Assembly (NCBI RefSeq): GCF_003236395.1
Contig: NZ_POUD01000070.1
Coordinates: forward strand, 1-35,982
DNA length: 35,982 nucleotides
Reading direction: 5' to 3'
Source of the DNA: Nonomuraea aridisoli
GTDB taxonomy: Bacteria > Actinomycetota > Actinomycetes > Streptosporangiales > Streptosporangiaceae
Every line of letters starts with the position of its first letter. Position 1 is the first letter of the stretch. Of this stretch, positions 16,176-24,153 are shown one piece after another. The notes beneath the pieces are model-generated. The model searched no databases and was not told the DNA's origin. It saw nothing but the letters and a program-made list of their open reading frames with translations. A program made the translations under genes and the position numbers.

Positions 16176-16400
16176 ATGACGGCGATGGGAATCGATCCGG
16201 CGCAGCTCAGCGACGAGGACGTCATCCGTGAGCTGCGGCAACTGCACATGACCAGGAGTGACACTTTTTTCCACGGTTCGGACGACGCGCTGGCGACGCA
16301 CACGCAGCGGACGAACGAGCTGGAGGCCGAGTATCTGCGGCGGTATCCGGAGCGAGAGGTCGATCCGGGCCGGTTGCGGGAGGGGGCGAGGCAGCGCTGA
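16176..16400 (+). CDS. DUF6158 family protein
   Basis: A 74-aa charged, soluble protein (MGIDPAQLSDEDVIRELRQL, HGSDDALATHTQRTNELEAE, YLRRYPEREVDPGRLREGAR) typical of the small actinobacterial DUF6158 family. GGGGGAG lies 4 bp upstream of ATG 16176; an ATG three codons later is also possible. Mostly helical, with no cysteines and no known function. Its stop overlaps the next start (ATGA), so the two are cotranslated. Confidence 0.88.
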   Translation: MTAMGIDPAQLSDEDVIRELRQLHMTRSDTFFHGSDDALATHTQRTNELEAEYLRRYPEREVDPGRLREGARQR

Positions 16401-16636
16401 TGACTGAGGGCCATGATGTCCAGGCCCTGTCGGACGTGGACATCCATGTGTACGAGGCCGTGGCCTCGCAGACCGTCGAGTCCGGTGGCGCCGGCCTGGA
16501 CGGTCTGGTGCACGCCTGCGGGCTGACCGAGGAGGAGGTTCGTCACAGCCTCACCAAGCTGGTCGAGCACGGGTACGTGGTGCCGCAGGGTGACGGCTAC
16601 GGCCTCGGGCCTCACACGTTCGAGGTCGAGTACTGA
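16400..16636 (+). CDS. Small winged-helix-like protein
   Basis: A 78-aa protein: ALSDVDIHVYEAVASQTVES, then AGLDGLVHACGLTEEEVRHS and LTKLVEHGYVVPQGDGYGLG. The pattern of helix, helix, LTEEEVRHSLTKLVEHGYV recognition-like helix and a short beta hairpin (wing) is that of a minimal winged helix-turn-helix as in MarR/IclR N-termini. It has no effector domain. Coupled to the DUF6158 gene. Possible DNA-binding regulator; no specific family recognised. Confidence 0.8.
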   Translation: MTEGHDVQALSDVDIHVYEAVASQTVESGGAGLDGLVHACGLTEEEVRHSLTKLVEHGYVVPQGDGYGLGPHTFEVEY

Positions 16637-16654
16637 GCGCCGTGCGTCCGGGTG

Positions 16655-17580
16655 TCAGACGCGGCGGATGCGGGACCAGGCCACGAAGGCGGCGCCGAAC
16701 GCGGTCATGGCGAGGCCCGTCCACAGGTTGACGCGTCCACGGCGAAGGCCAGGCCCGCGCCCCAGAAGCTGGCGTTCAGCTCGGTGCCGAAGTCGACCAG
16801 CCCCGCCTTGTAGGAGACGTATGACGCGAACGCCGCCGAAGTCCCGGCGAGCAGCCCCCAGAACCCGGCCCAGGCCGTCATCCGCCGCCAGAACAGCCCC
16901 AGGACGAAGGTGGCGAACAGCGGCGCGTTGAAGAACGAGAACAGCGCCTGCAGGTAGTTCATGATGTTCGAGTAACCGGCTGCGATGAAGGCGGTGCCGA
17001 CCCCCAGCGTCACGCCGGCCACGGTCGCGACCCGGCCGACACGCAGGTAGTGGCCGTCGTCGCGGCCCGGACGCAGGCGCGCCTGCCAGATGTCGTTGGT
17101 GAAGACCGTGTTGAAGCCGCTGATGTTCGCCGCCATCCCCGCCATGAACGACGCCAGCAGCCCGGTCACCGCGACCCCCAGCACGCCGTTCGGCAGCAGG
17201 TCGCGCATCAGCAGCGGGATCGCGTCGTTGTAGTCGCGGCTCCCGCCCCACCCGCCGAACAGCACGAGCGCGATCATCCCGGGCAGCACCGTCACCAGCG
17301 GGATGAGGATCTTCGGGTACGCAGCGACGATCGGCGTCAGCCGGGCCGCGTTCGTACGGCATGATCACGATGCCGAGGAACACCATCGCCGGCACCGCGC
17401 CGATCCAGTAGTGGTGCACGGTCATCGCGCCGTACTGCACGCCGTTGGCCGCCATGCCGAGGATCTCGATCGCGCCCAGGTTGGCCGACAGGAACGCCAG
17501 GCCGGTGATCCACGCCGGCAGCCCGCGCCCGGCCAGGAAGAAGTCGAGGCTGGCCGGGCTACCCAGGAAAAGCCTGGCCG
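16655..17580 (-). pseudogene. Sodium:solute symporter (SSS family), degenerate
   Basis: Minus-strand text of an SSS transporter in several frames. N-terminal part (~17310-17570): FFLAGRGLPAWITGLAFLSA, GAIEILGMAANGVQYGAMTV, WIGAVPAMVFLGIVIMPYE. Then a jump and frameshift near 17340-17350 into RLTPIVAAYPKILIPLVTVL, GVLGVAVTGLLASFMAGMAA, ANISGFNTVFTNDIWQ, YSNIMNYLQALFSFFNAPLF and so on. A further frameshift near 16735-16745 precedes VNLWTGLAMTAFGAAFVAW and the stop at 16655. The first helix and several central helices are missing (about 200 residues short of the family's usual >500), so it cannot transport. Confidence 0.85.
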
Positions 17581-17597
17581 GGGAGCGGACGCGGTCA

Positions 17598-17603
17598 TAG
17601 GGT
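17598..17603 (+). promoter_or_regulatory. Possible -10 of a leaderless transcript
   Basis: TAGGGT lies 7 bp upstream of the GTG of the DUF1445 gene, which has no usable ribosome site; this spacing is typical of leaderless actinobacterial mRNAs. The -35 is weak. Confidence 0.3.
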
Positions 17604-17609
17604 CGAGGT

Positions 17610-18389
17610 GTGGACGTCGCCGATCTGAGCCCCGCGCAGGCGCGGGAGCGCTTCCGCAGCGGCGAGCGGGTGCCGACCGCGGGCTGGTGCCGGGGCTGGA
17701 CGCAGGCCAACCTCATCGCCGTGCCGAAGCGGCTGCGGTACGAGCTGCTGCTGTTCGCCCACCGCAACCCGCAGGCGTGCCCCGTGCTCGACGTGGGGGA
17801 GCCGGGGTCCTGGTCCACCCGGTTGTTCCCGGGTGACCTGCGTACCGACCTGCCCGCCTACCGGCTATACCGCGACGGCGCGGCGGTCGCGGACCTCGGC
17901 GAGGTGACCGGGGAGTGGCGTGCGGACCTGGTGCCGTTCCTCATCGGGTGCAGCTTCACGTTCGAGCGGGCGCTGCTGGCCGCGGGGGTGCCGGTGCGGC
18001 ATCTGGAGGCGGGGGTGAACGTGCCGATGTACGTCACGAGCATCCCCTGCGAGGCCACCGGCAGCCTGTCGGGGCCGCTGGTCGTGTCGATGCGGCCGGT
18101 GCCCGAGCACCTGGTGACGACGGCCGTCGAGGTGAGCGGCCGCTACCCGATGGTGCACGGCGCGCCGGTGCACGTCGGCGACCCCGGCGCGATCGGCGTC
18201 CGCGACCTGGCCCGCCCCGACTACGGCGACGCGGTGGAGGTGCGGCCGGGGGAGGTGCCGCTGTTCTGGGCGTGCGGGGTGACGCCGCAGGCGGCGGTGC
18301 TGGCCAGCGGCGTCGACTACGCGATCGGCCACCTGCCGGGCCACATGGCCATCCTCGACGCCCGCGACGACGACTACCGCGTCGCGTGA
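17610..18389 (+). CDS. Putative hydro-lyase, DUF1445 / D-glutamate cyclase family
   Basis: A 259-aa member of the DUF1445 (D-glutamate cyclase-like, YcsI) family. Diagnostic segments are PTAGWCRGWTQANLIAVPK, the FLIGCSFTFERALLAAGVPV core with its Cys, VPMYVTSIPCEATGSLSGPL, and the C-terminal FWACGVTPQAAVLASGVDYA and GHMAILDA. Family members are annotated as hydro-lyases and in some cases as D-glutamate cyclases; the exact reaction here is not known. Start GTG 17610 fits the family's N-terminus. It is divergent from the dead symporter, so the two may once have formed an uptake/catabolic pair (inference). Confidence 0.92.
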   Translation: MDVADLSPAQARERFRSGERVPTAGWCRGWTQANLIAVPKRLRYELLLFAHRNPQACPVLDVGEPGSWSTRLFPGDLRTDLPAYRLYRDGAAVADLGEVTGEWRADLVPFLIGCSFTFERALLAAGVPVRHLEAGVNVPMYVTSIPCEATGSLSGPLVVSMRPVPEHLVTTAVEVSGRYPMVHGAPVHVGDPGAIGVRDLARPDYGDAVEVRPGEVPLFWACGVTPQAAVLASGVDYAIGHLPGHMAILDARDDDYRVA

Positions 18390-18950
18390 CTACCGGATGC
18401 CCGCCGCCGTGAGCTGCCGTCCGATCGGCGGCGCTCCCCGCCGGTTGTCGATCTCCAGATGCGGTACGGCCGGCGGCTCGTCCACCCGGATGTTCCTCAG
18501 GTAGTCGGCGAAGGCCGCGAGCTTGCCCGCGTCCCGCCCGAGTCCCCGGGCCGTCAGGCGTTCGCGCAGCGTCGGGCCGTCGCAGCGCACCCACACCAGC
18601 CGCACCGGCGGGCCGCCGAGCTCCTCGACCCACTGCGCCCACCGGCCGGCGTCGTGCACCTGCGTGGTGAACGGCCCGTCCAGCAGGACGGGGCAGCCGT
18701 GCCCGCGGATCTGCCGGGCGGTCCTGGTCAGGCCGTCGTACTCGTGCCGTTTGACGTGCTCGTCGTACCAGGGGCCCTCGCGTTCGCCGTCGGGGCGGCC
18801 GTGGGCGCGCAGGACCTCGGCGACGAAGCCGCCGTACACGGTGTCCTTGTCGAGGACGGCGGGCACGGGGGACAGGCGCGCGAGCAGCTCGGCCGCCACC
18901 GTCGACTTGCCCGCTCCCGGCGGCCCGCTCACCACCCAGGCGGTCGTCAT
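18390..18950 (-). CDS. P-loop ATPase/kinase (AAA_33-like)
   Basis: A 186-aa single-domain P-loop protein. Walker A is GPPGAGKS at residues 9-16; CPVLLDGPF forms a Walker B-like strand; LRERLTARGLGRDAGK carries lid-type arginines. It resembles small gluconate/adenylylsulfate-kinase-like AAA_33 proteins common in actinobacteria; the phosphate acceptor is unknown. The start ATG 18950 overlaps the stop of the upstream PPOX gene (ATGA), so it is coupled to it. Confidence 0.88.
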   Translation of the reverse strand: MTTAWVVSGPPGAGKSTVAAELLARLSPVPAVLDKDTVYGGFVAEVLRAHGRPDGEREGPWYDEHVKRHEYDGLTRTARQIRGHGCPVLLDGPFTTQVHDAGRWAQWVEELGGPPVRLVWVRCDGPTLRERLTARGLGRDAGKLAAFADYLRNIRVDEPPAVPHLEIDNRRGAPPIGRQLTAAGIR

Positions 18951-19339
18951 GACACCGATCTGCTCGCCCGCGGCCCGTCCAGCCCCCACGAGACGATCCT
19001 GGAGGGGGTGATCCGGATGATCTCGCGGGAGAAGAACGGCGCGGGCGGCTCCTGGTCGGTCAGCGCCACCGCGGTGCCGCGGATCTCGATGCCCCGCGGC
19101 GCCCACGGGTCGACCGTGGCCAGGTCGTCCACCACGAACGACACCGTGCTCCCGGCCTGGACGTTCCGGAACTTCTTGGAGATGCCCAGCGCGTGCCCGC
19201 CGATGGTGATCGTGCCGCTCGCCGCGTCCACGAAGAAACCGGTCGGGTTGTTCTGCACCTGCCCGTCGGGTGCGACGGTGGCCAGGCGGCCGAGGGGCTG
19301 GGTGGCGAGGTAGTCGAGCTCGGCCGGCGTGAAGGTCAT
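18947..19339 (-). CDS. PPOX-class F420-dependent oxidoreductase (pyridoxamine-oxidase fold)
   Basis: A 130-aa split-barrel flavin/deazaflavin enzyme: FTPAELDYLATQPLGRLATV, PDGQVQNNPTGFFVD, GISKKFRNVQAGSTVSFVVD, PWAPRGIEIRGTAVAL, and the IIRITPSRIVSWGLD terminus are standard for the PPOX-class F420-dependent subfamily. Length is normal. It probably reduces or binds an unknown substrate with F420H2. Operon partner of the P-loop kinase downstream. Confidence 0.92.
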   Translation of the reverse strand: MTFTPAELDYLATQPLGRLATVAPDGQVQNNPTGFFVDAASGTITIGGHALGISKKFRNVQAGSTVSFVVDDLATVDPWAPRGIEIRGTAVALTDQEPPAPFFSREIIRITPSRIVSWGLDGPRASRSVS

Positions 19340-19384
19340 GGCGCCGATTCTGCAACCTTGACGCCGGTGGCGGTCAAATCGGGG

Positions 19385-20317
19385 TCAGGCGGCGAGGCCC
19401 TCGGTCAGCCAGCGCAGCGGGTTGTCGTGCGTGACGCGGCGGATGACGTCGTCGTGCACGCCCGCCTCGCGCAGGCGCGGCAGCAGCGTGTCGAACAGGG
19501 CGGTGTAGCCGGGGCCGCCGTACCGGCGCACCTGCGCGACGCGGCTGAGGCCCGTGCTGAGCAGCAGGCGGTCGGCGTGGCCGTCCTCGATGACGGCGAG
19601 CGCGATCCTGGCCGCCTGGTCCGGGCCGAGGCCGAGCAGACCCAGGCTCACGTACGCGCCCGCCTCGGCGATCTTCCTGGCCGCGCCGACGTCGCCGGCA
19701 TCCCCGCCGCCCGCGTGACCGACGGCCACCCGGGAGGCCGGCAGGTTCTCGGCGAGCAGGATCTCCAGCAGCGCGAGGCCGTTCGCGCCGTGGGTGGCGA
19801 CGGGCAGGCGCGAGCGCAGGGAGGCGCGGGCGGCGGCCACCAGGCAGCGCTCCTCACGCGCCGTGGGCTCGGCGCCCCAGCAGCCGACCTCGCCGATCAC
19901 GCCGGGGAAGACCCCCGTGCCGTCCACGCCGCTGACGATCTCGTCCATGAGGCGGGCGGTGAGGGTGTCCACGTCCTGGTCGCCGGCGTCGGTGAACGGC
20001 TCGGCGAACAGCCCGGTGGAGGCGATCACCGGCACCCGGCTGGAGGCGGCGATGCGGGCCAGCGCGGGGGCGTCACGGCCCATGCCCATGCAGGTGAGCT
20101 CCACCACGAGCCCGAGCCGGCCGGACTTCCGCAGCTCGCGCAGCTCTCCCGTGACGGTCTCCTCCTCGTCGAGCCAGCGGTAGGGGTCGGAGTCGACGCC
20201 GGCCCCCCAGCGCAGGTCGGTACGGAGGTGCTCGTGGGGGAGGACCGCCGCTTCGACGGCCGCCATGCGTACGGGACCGGTAACGGTGCGGAGCAAAACC
20301 TCGGGCATAACAGACAT
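19385..20317 (-). CDS. Phosphotriesterase-family amidohydrolase, atypical metal site
   Basis: A 310-aa TIM-barrel metal hydrolase of the PTE/PHP family. Retained: LPHEHLRTDL (HxH pair near residue 28), GVIGEVGCWG (bridging Glu), VATHGANG (His) and VAVGHAGGG (His). The terminal beta-strand reads LLLSTGLSR where homologs have an Asp at the Gly position, so the last metal ligand/catalytic base seems absent; the usual Asp after GH is also not there. It may therefore be inactive or use an altered centre. The substrate is unknown: family members act on lactones, phosphotriesters or homologous esters. Start ATG 20317; an ATG three codons downstream is equally possible. Confidence 0.88.
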   Translation of the reverse strand: MSVMPEVLLRTVTGPVRMAAVEAAVLPHEHLRTDLRWGAGVDSDPYRWLDEEETVTGELRELRKSGRLGLVVELTCMGMGRDAPALARIAASSRVPVIASTGLFAEPFTDAGDQDVDTLTARLMDEIVSGVDGTGVFPGVIGEVGCWGAEPTAREERCLVAAARASLRSRLPVATHGANGLALLEILLAENLPASRVAVGHAGGGDAGDVGAARKIAEAGAYVSLGLLGLGPDQAARIALAVIEDGHADRLLLSTGLSRVAQVRRYGGPGYTALFDTLLPRLREAGVHDDVIRRVTHDNPLRWLTEGLAA

Positions 20318-20457
20318 TAACCGATGTTTGCCGGAAAGAGCCTGTTCGAGCAGGAAAATTTACCTATCGGGAGGTTTGGTGCTTTGCTGGCCGTCTGCAA
20401 GTGGCTTGGCGGAGTGGGCCGTATCCTGGGGGGCACACCGACTGCCGGGGGGAATGT

Positions 20458-20913
20458 GTGCACGTGAAGAACTCCGACATCGGCGACGCCGACGTGATCA
20501 AAGACGACGCCGCCGGGCGTCCGGGCATGCCCAGGCGCCGCACCGGCATCCAGGGCTGGCTCGACGGCATCCGGTCCACCCGTGCCGGAGCGCTCACGCT
20601 GAAGATCGTGATCGGTGTCATCGGCACCCTCATGGTGGCGGGCGGGCTGGTCCTGGTGCCGTTCCCGGGGCCGGGGTGGCTGATCGTCTTCGCCGGTCTC
20701 GCCGTGCTCGCGACCGAGTTCCACTGGGCGCACAAACTCCTGGAGTTCGGCAAGCGCACACTGCACGCCTGGACGCAGTGGTACAAGCGCCAGGGCTGGA
20801 CGGTGCGCGTGGTGGTGCTGGCCGTGACGGTCGTCGCCGCCGCCGTGATCGTCTACCTCGGGCTGCGCACCGTGGGGTTCGACGTCATCGCGATCGCCAG
20901 AGCCTACATCTGA
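20458..20913 (+). CDS. TIGR02611 family membrane protein (PGPGW motif)
   Basis: A 151-aa inner-membrane protein. A basic cytoplasmic N-terminus is followed by a first hydrophobic pair (about 47-88) carrying the family signature VPFPGPGWLIVFAGLAVLAT (PGPGW at 70-74). An amphipathic stretch with many aromatic and basic residues (HWAHKLLEF, WTQWYKRQGW) comes next, then a last TM helix (about 114-140). The start is GTG 20458, 5 bp after a run of G; a GTG two codons on is possible. Function unknown; the family is widespread and conserved in actinobacteria. Confidence 0.92.
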   Translation: MHVKNSDIGDADVIKDDAAGRPGMPRRRTGIQGWLDGIRSTRAGALTLKIVIGVIGTLMVAGGLVLVPFPGPGWLIVFAGLAVLATEFHWAHKLLEFGKRTLHAWTQWYKRQGWTVRVVVLAVTVVAAAVIVYLGLRTVGFDVIAIARAYI

Positions 20914-20918
20914 GGGGG

Positions 20919-21239
20919 TCAGAGGTAGAGGCCGGTGCCGTGGTCGGTCTCCTGGGTGGCCACGGCGTGCAGGTCGCGCTCGCGCATCACCAGATAGGTC
21001 TGCGCGTGCACCTCGACCTCGAACTGGTCCTCCGGGTTGAACAGCACCTTGTCGCCGACCTTGACCGAGCGCACGTTCGTGCCGACGCCGCAGACCTCGC
21101 CCCAGGCCAGGCGGTTGGCCATCTTCACCGTCGCGGGGATGACGATGCCGGAGCCGCTGCGGCGCTCCTCGGTCTCCCGCTCCATCCGGATCATGACCCG
21201 GTCGTGCAGCATCTGAATCTCGAACTTGGGCTCTTCCAC
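20919..21239 (-). CDS. GroES-like (Cpn10) co-chaperone family protein
   Basis: A 106-aa Cpn10-fold protein: FEIQMLHDRVMIRMERETEE, RRSGSGIVIPATVKMANRLA (GroES mobile-loop region with G-I-V-I-P), WGEVCGVGTNVRSVKVGDKV, LFNPEDQFEVEVHAQTYLVM, and a conserved HGTGLYL tail. It is not beside a groEL and belongs to the stand-alone actinobacterial subfamily rather than the main groES, so a true chaperonin partnership is not certain. Monocistronic; convergent with the TIGR02611 gene, with 5 bp between the stops. Confidence 0.9.
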   Translation of the reverse strand: MEEPKFEIQMLHDRVMIRMERETEERRSGSGIVIPATVKMANRLAWGEVCGVGTNVRSVKVGDKVLFNPEDQFEVEVHAQTYLVMRERDLHAVATQETDHGTGLYL

Positions 21240-21331
21240 GGGTCAAGTTTACGAGCAGGCGGATGCCCGGGATCCCGCGACCGCTGATCGGCGGCTGACC
21301 CGGACCGCCACCCCGTGGCAGGATAGCGGTC

Positions 21332-21904
21332 ATGATCATGGCCTTCGGCGAGACCGGCTGGCAATGGCTGAACGCCCCCCGCGAATGGACGGCCGACGAC
21401 GGCCTGAGCCTCTTCTGCGAACCCGGCACCGACCTGTGGCGCACGACCCACTACGGCTACGCCTACGACACCGCCCACATGTTCGGCCGCACGGTCACCG
21501 GCGACCTGCGGCTGTCGCTCACCTTCTCCGGAGAGTACGCCGAGCAGTACGACCAGGCCGGCGCCGTGCTCAGGATCGGCGAGGACGACTGGATCAAGGC
21601 CGGGATCGAGTACGTCGACGGCGGCTTCCACCTCAGCACCGTCGTGACCCGCGGCTTCTCCGACTGGTCGGTCCTGCCGCTGGAGCGGCCGGCGCGGCGG
21701 GTGACGTTCGACCTGGAGCGCGCCGGCGACGCGGTGACCGTCCGCTACGGCCTCGACGGCGAGCCGGCCGAGAGCATGCTGCGCCTGGCCTACTTCCCGC
21801 CGGGACGCCCGGCGCTGGCCGGCGCCATGGCCGCCGCCCCAGCCGGCAAGGGCTTCGCCGTGCGCTTCACCGACCTGCGCGTCAGCCCCCTCGTGGAAGG
21901 CTGA
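21332..21904 (+). CDS. DUF1349 domain protein
   Basis: A 190-aa concanavalin-like jelly-roll protein of the DUF1349 family: LFCEPGTDLWRTTHYGYAYD, EQYDQAGAVLRIGEDDWIKA, GIEYVDGGFHLSTVVTRGFS, SDWSVLPL, and RLAYFPPGRPALAGAMAAAP. The family may bind carbohydrate-like ligands; no catalytic residues are established. No signal peptide, so cytoplasmic. Its 3' end overlaps the convergent EEP-family gene by 23 bp. Confidence 0.92.
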   Translation: MIMAFGETGWQWLNAPREWTADDGLSLFCEPGTDLWRTTHYGYAYDTAHMFGRTVTGDLRLSLTFSGEYAEQYDQAGAVLRIGEDDWIKAGIEYVDGGFHLSTVVTRGFSDWSVLPLERPARRVTFDLERAGDAVTVRYGLDGEPAESMLRLAYFPPGRPALAGAMAAAPAGKGFAVRFTDLRVSPLVEG

Positions 21905-22802
21905 GCTCGGCGAAGACCGGGCGGTGATCGGTGCCCCGGAGCGGCAGGACCTCGAAGGCCCGCACCGCCATCCGCTCGTCGGCCAGCACGTGGTCGATCG
22001 TCACCCCCGGCCGCCGCGACCACTGCGGCCAGGTGGCCCGGAGCCCGTGCCCGGTCACCTCGGCCGCGTCCCGGTAGCCGGAGGCCAGCAGGTCGCGCAT
22101 CGGCACGTGGTCGAGCGTGGCGTTGAAGTCGCCCGCCAGCACGCGCAGCTCGCCGCCCGCGCGCGGCAGCGCCGCAAGGCCCGCCCGCCAGCACGGCAGG
22201 CGCTCGGCCCGGTTGGGCGCGCACGGGTGCACCGAGACGATCTCGACGCGTTCTCCACCGGGATGCCTCAGCCAGGCCCTGACCTGCCCGAATCCGCCCA
22301 GGTCGATGGCCTCGCCGGCCTCGAGCGGATGGCGGGCGTACACGGCGGAGCCGCCGACGCCGTCGCGCGGCCGGGTGACCGCGTGCCGGAGCGTACGGCG
22401 CAGCCCCGCCGCCTCCAGTCGGCGCATGGCCGCGGGGGTGAGCTCCTGCAGCGCCAGCACGTCGGGCCGGGTCCGCGCGACGAGGGCCATCAGCTCGTCC
22501 GTGTCGGCCTTGCCCACCAGGAGGTTGGCGGCGAGCACCCGCAGCGCCGGCCCCCGCGCGGCCGGGGGGCCGTCGGGCAGCGCCCGGGGGAGCACCGCGA
22601 CCCCCATCGCGAGCACCGACGCCAGCGCCACCGCGCCCGCCGCCCACCGCCGCAGCAGGCAGGCCAGCGCCAGCGCGACCGCCGCCGCGCCCGCCGCGTA
22701 CGGCGTGCCGGCCACGGCCGGCACCCAGGGCCAGCCGGGCTCGAACCCGCTCAGCCGCACCCCCGCCCACAACGCGAACGGAACGACCACGATCCAACTC
22801 AT
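21882..22802 (-). CDS. Membrane-anchored endonuclease/exonuclease/phosphatase (EEP) family protein
   Basis: A 306-aa protein. Three hydrophobic segments (about 3-14, 28-50 and 54-74) precede an EEP/DNase I-like domain: VLAANLLVGKAD (Asn93), PDVLALQELTP (Glu120), VSVHPCAPN, LAGDFNATLDHVPMRDLL (Asp and Asn), and DHVLADE near the end with the catalytic GTDHRPVFAEL His. All catalytic positions are present. Such proteins cleave phosphodiester bonds of nucleic acids or phospholipids; the topology puts the enzyme domain on the outer side. The start is uncertain: ATG 22802 is used, and a GTG at 22814 is possible. Divergent from the M20 peptidase. Confidence 0.9.
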   Translation of the reverse strand: MSWIVVVPFALWAGVRLSGFEPGWPWVPAVAGTPYAAGAAAVALALACLLRRWAAGAVALASVLAMGVAVLPRALPDGPPAARGPALRVLAANLLVGKADTDELMALVARTRPDVLALQELTPAAMRRLEAAGLRRTLRHAVTRPRDGVGGSAVYARHPLEAGEAIDLGGFGQVRAWLRHPGGERVEIVSVHPCAPNRAERLPCWRAGLAALPRAGGELRVLAGDFNATLDHVPMRDLLASGYRDAAEVTGHGLRATWPQWSRRPGVTIDHVLADERMAVRAFEVLPLRGTDHRPVFAELSLPRGG

Positions 22803-22863
22803 CCAGGTACGCACACCCTGTATCGCCACAAAGCGGGGTCGGCGTTCATGAGAAGGTATCGCC

Positions 22864-24132
22864 ATGCACGACGTGGAAGCCCGGGTCCTCGACGCCCTCG
22901 ACGCGGCCGAGACCGTCAACCTGCTGGCCGAGACCGTACGCGTCCCCAGCGTCACCGGCACCGACGCCGAGTCCGACCTCCAGCACCGCTTCGCCCGCCT
23001 GCTCACCGAGGCCGGCATGGACGTCGACGTCTGGAAGCTCGACCTCGCCGGCCTCACCGCACGGCCGGGCTTCCCCGGCACCGAGGCCCCGCGCACCGAG
23101 GGCTACGGCGTCGTCGCCGTCACCCCCGGCGGCGAGGGCACGCCCGCGCTCGCGCTGCAGGGCCACGTGGACGTCGTGCCGACCGGTGACCTGGCCAAGT
23201 GGGCGGGCAGCGACCCGTTCGCCGCCCGGATCACCGGCGACGTGCTGCACGGCAGGGGAGCGTGCGACATGAAGGCCGGCCTCGTCGCGAACCTGGCGGT
23301 GGCGCGCGCCGTCGCCAAGGCGGGCGTCAAGCTGGCCAGGCCGCTGGCCGTGCACTGCGTGATCAGCGAGGAGGACGGCGGGCTGGGCGCGTTCGCGACC
23401 CTGGAGCGGGGGCACACCGCCGAGGCCGCGGTCATCACCGAGCCCACCAGCGGCCCCGCCGGCAACGCCGTCATCACGGCCAACGCGGGCGCGCTGACGT
23501 TCCGGCTGGAGATCGCCGGGCGGGCCGCCCACGGCGCGACCCGGTACGAGGGCGTCAACGCGATCGAGGTGTTCTGGCCGGTGTTCGAGGCGATCAGGCG
23601 TCTGGAGGCCGAGCGCAACCGCGACGTGCCGGAGCTGTTCGCCGGCAACGCGATGCCGTACCCGATCGAGGTCGGCGCCGTGCGGGCGGGCGACTGGGCC
23701 AGCACCGTGCCCGACCTGCTGGTCGCCGAGGGGCGGCTCGGGGTGCGGCTGGAGGAGGACCCGGCCGACGCGCGGGCCGCGTTCGAGGAGGCCGTGGCAG
23801 GCGTCGCGCATCCGTGGCTGCGGGACAACCCGCCGGTGGTGACGTGGCCGGGCGGGCAGTTCGCCAGCGGCCGGCTGCCCGCGGGGCACGCGCTGCTGGA
23901 CGAGGTCGGCCGCGCCGTCGCCGACGTGACGGGCGCGCGGCCCGCGCAGGCGGCGGCGCCGTACGGGAGCGACCTGCGGCTCTACACCGCGGCCGGGATC
24001 CCGACGCTGCACTACGGCCCCGGCGACGTGCGCTTCGCGCACGCGCCCCGGGAGCAGGTCAGCCTGACGGAGCTGCTCGACGTCACCCGCGCCCTGGCGC
24101 TGCTCGCCGTCCGCCGCTGCGCCGCCTACTGA
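22864..24132 (+). CDS. M20-family metallopeptidase/deacylase (ArgE/DapE-like)
   Basis: A 422-aa M20 amidohydrolase. Metal ligands and catalytic residues are visible: H101 and D103 in LQGHVDVVPTGD, D135 in GACDMKAG (bridging Asp), E169/E170 in ISEEDGG (general base and ligand), and a late His in LHYGPGDVRFAHAPRE. The dimerisation (lid) domain lies at about 195-310 and contains GRAAHGATRYEGVNA. It should deacylate an N-acyl amino acid or related amide; DapE, ArgE and carboxypeptidase-like roles cannot be told apart. ATG 22864 follows GAGAAGG. Monocistronic. Confidence 0.94.
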   Translation: MHDVEARVLDALDAAETVNLLAETVRVPSVTGTDAESDLQHRFARLLTEAGMDVDVWKLDLAGLTARPGFPGTEAPRTEGYGVVAVTPGGEGTPALALQGHVDVVPTGDLAKWAGSDPFAARITGDVLHGRGACDMKAGLVANLAVARAVAKAGVKLARPLAVHCVISEEDGGLGAFATLERGHTAEAAVITEPTSGPAGNAVITANAGALTFRLEIAGRAAHGATRYEGVNAIEVFWPVFEAIRRLEAERNRDVPELFAGNAMPYPIEVGAVRAGDWASTVPDLLVAEGRLGVRLEEDPADARAAFEEAVAGVAHPWLRDNPPVVTWPGGQFASGRLPAGHALLDEVGRAVADVTGARPAQAAAPYGSDLRLYTAAGIPTLHYGPGDVRFAHAPREQVSLTELLDVTRALALLAVRRCAAY

Positions 24133-24153
24133 CCGGCGACCACCGACCGGCGG

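Noticed and set aside
18034..18642. 202-codon minus-strand open frame
   Set aside because: Antisense to the DUF1445 gene and frame-shifted over the P-loop kinase gene; Arg/Gly/Ala noise.
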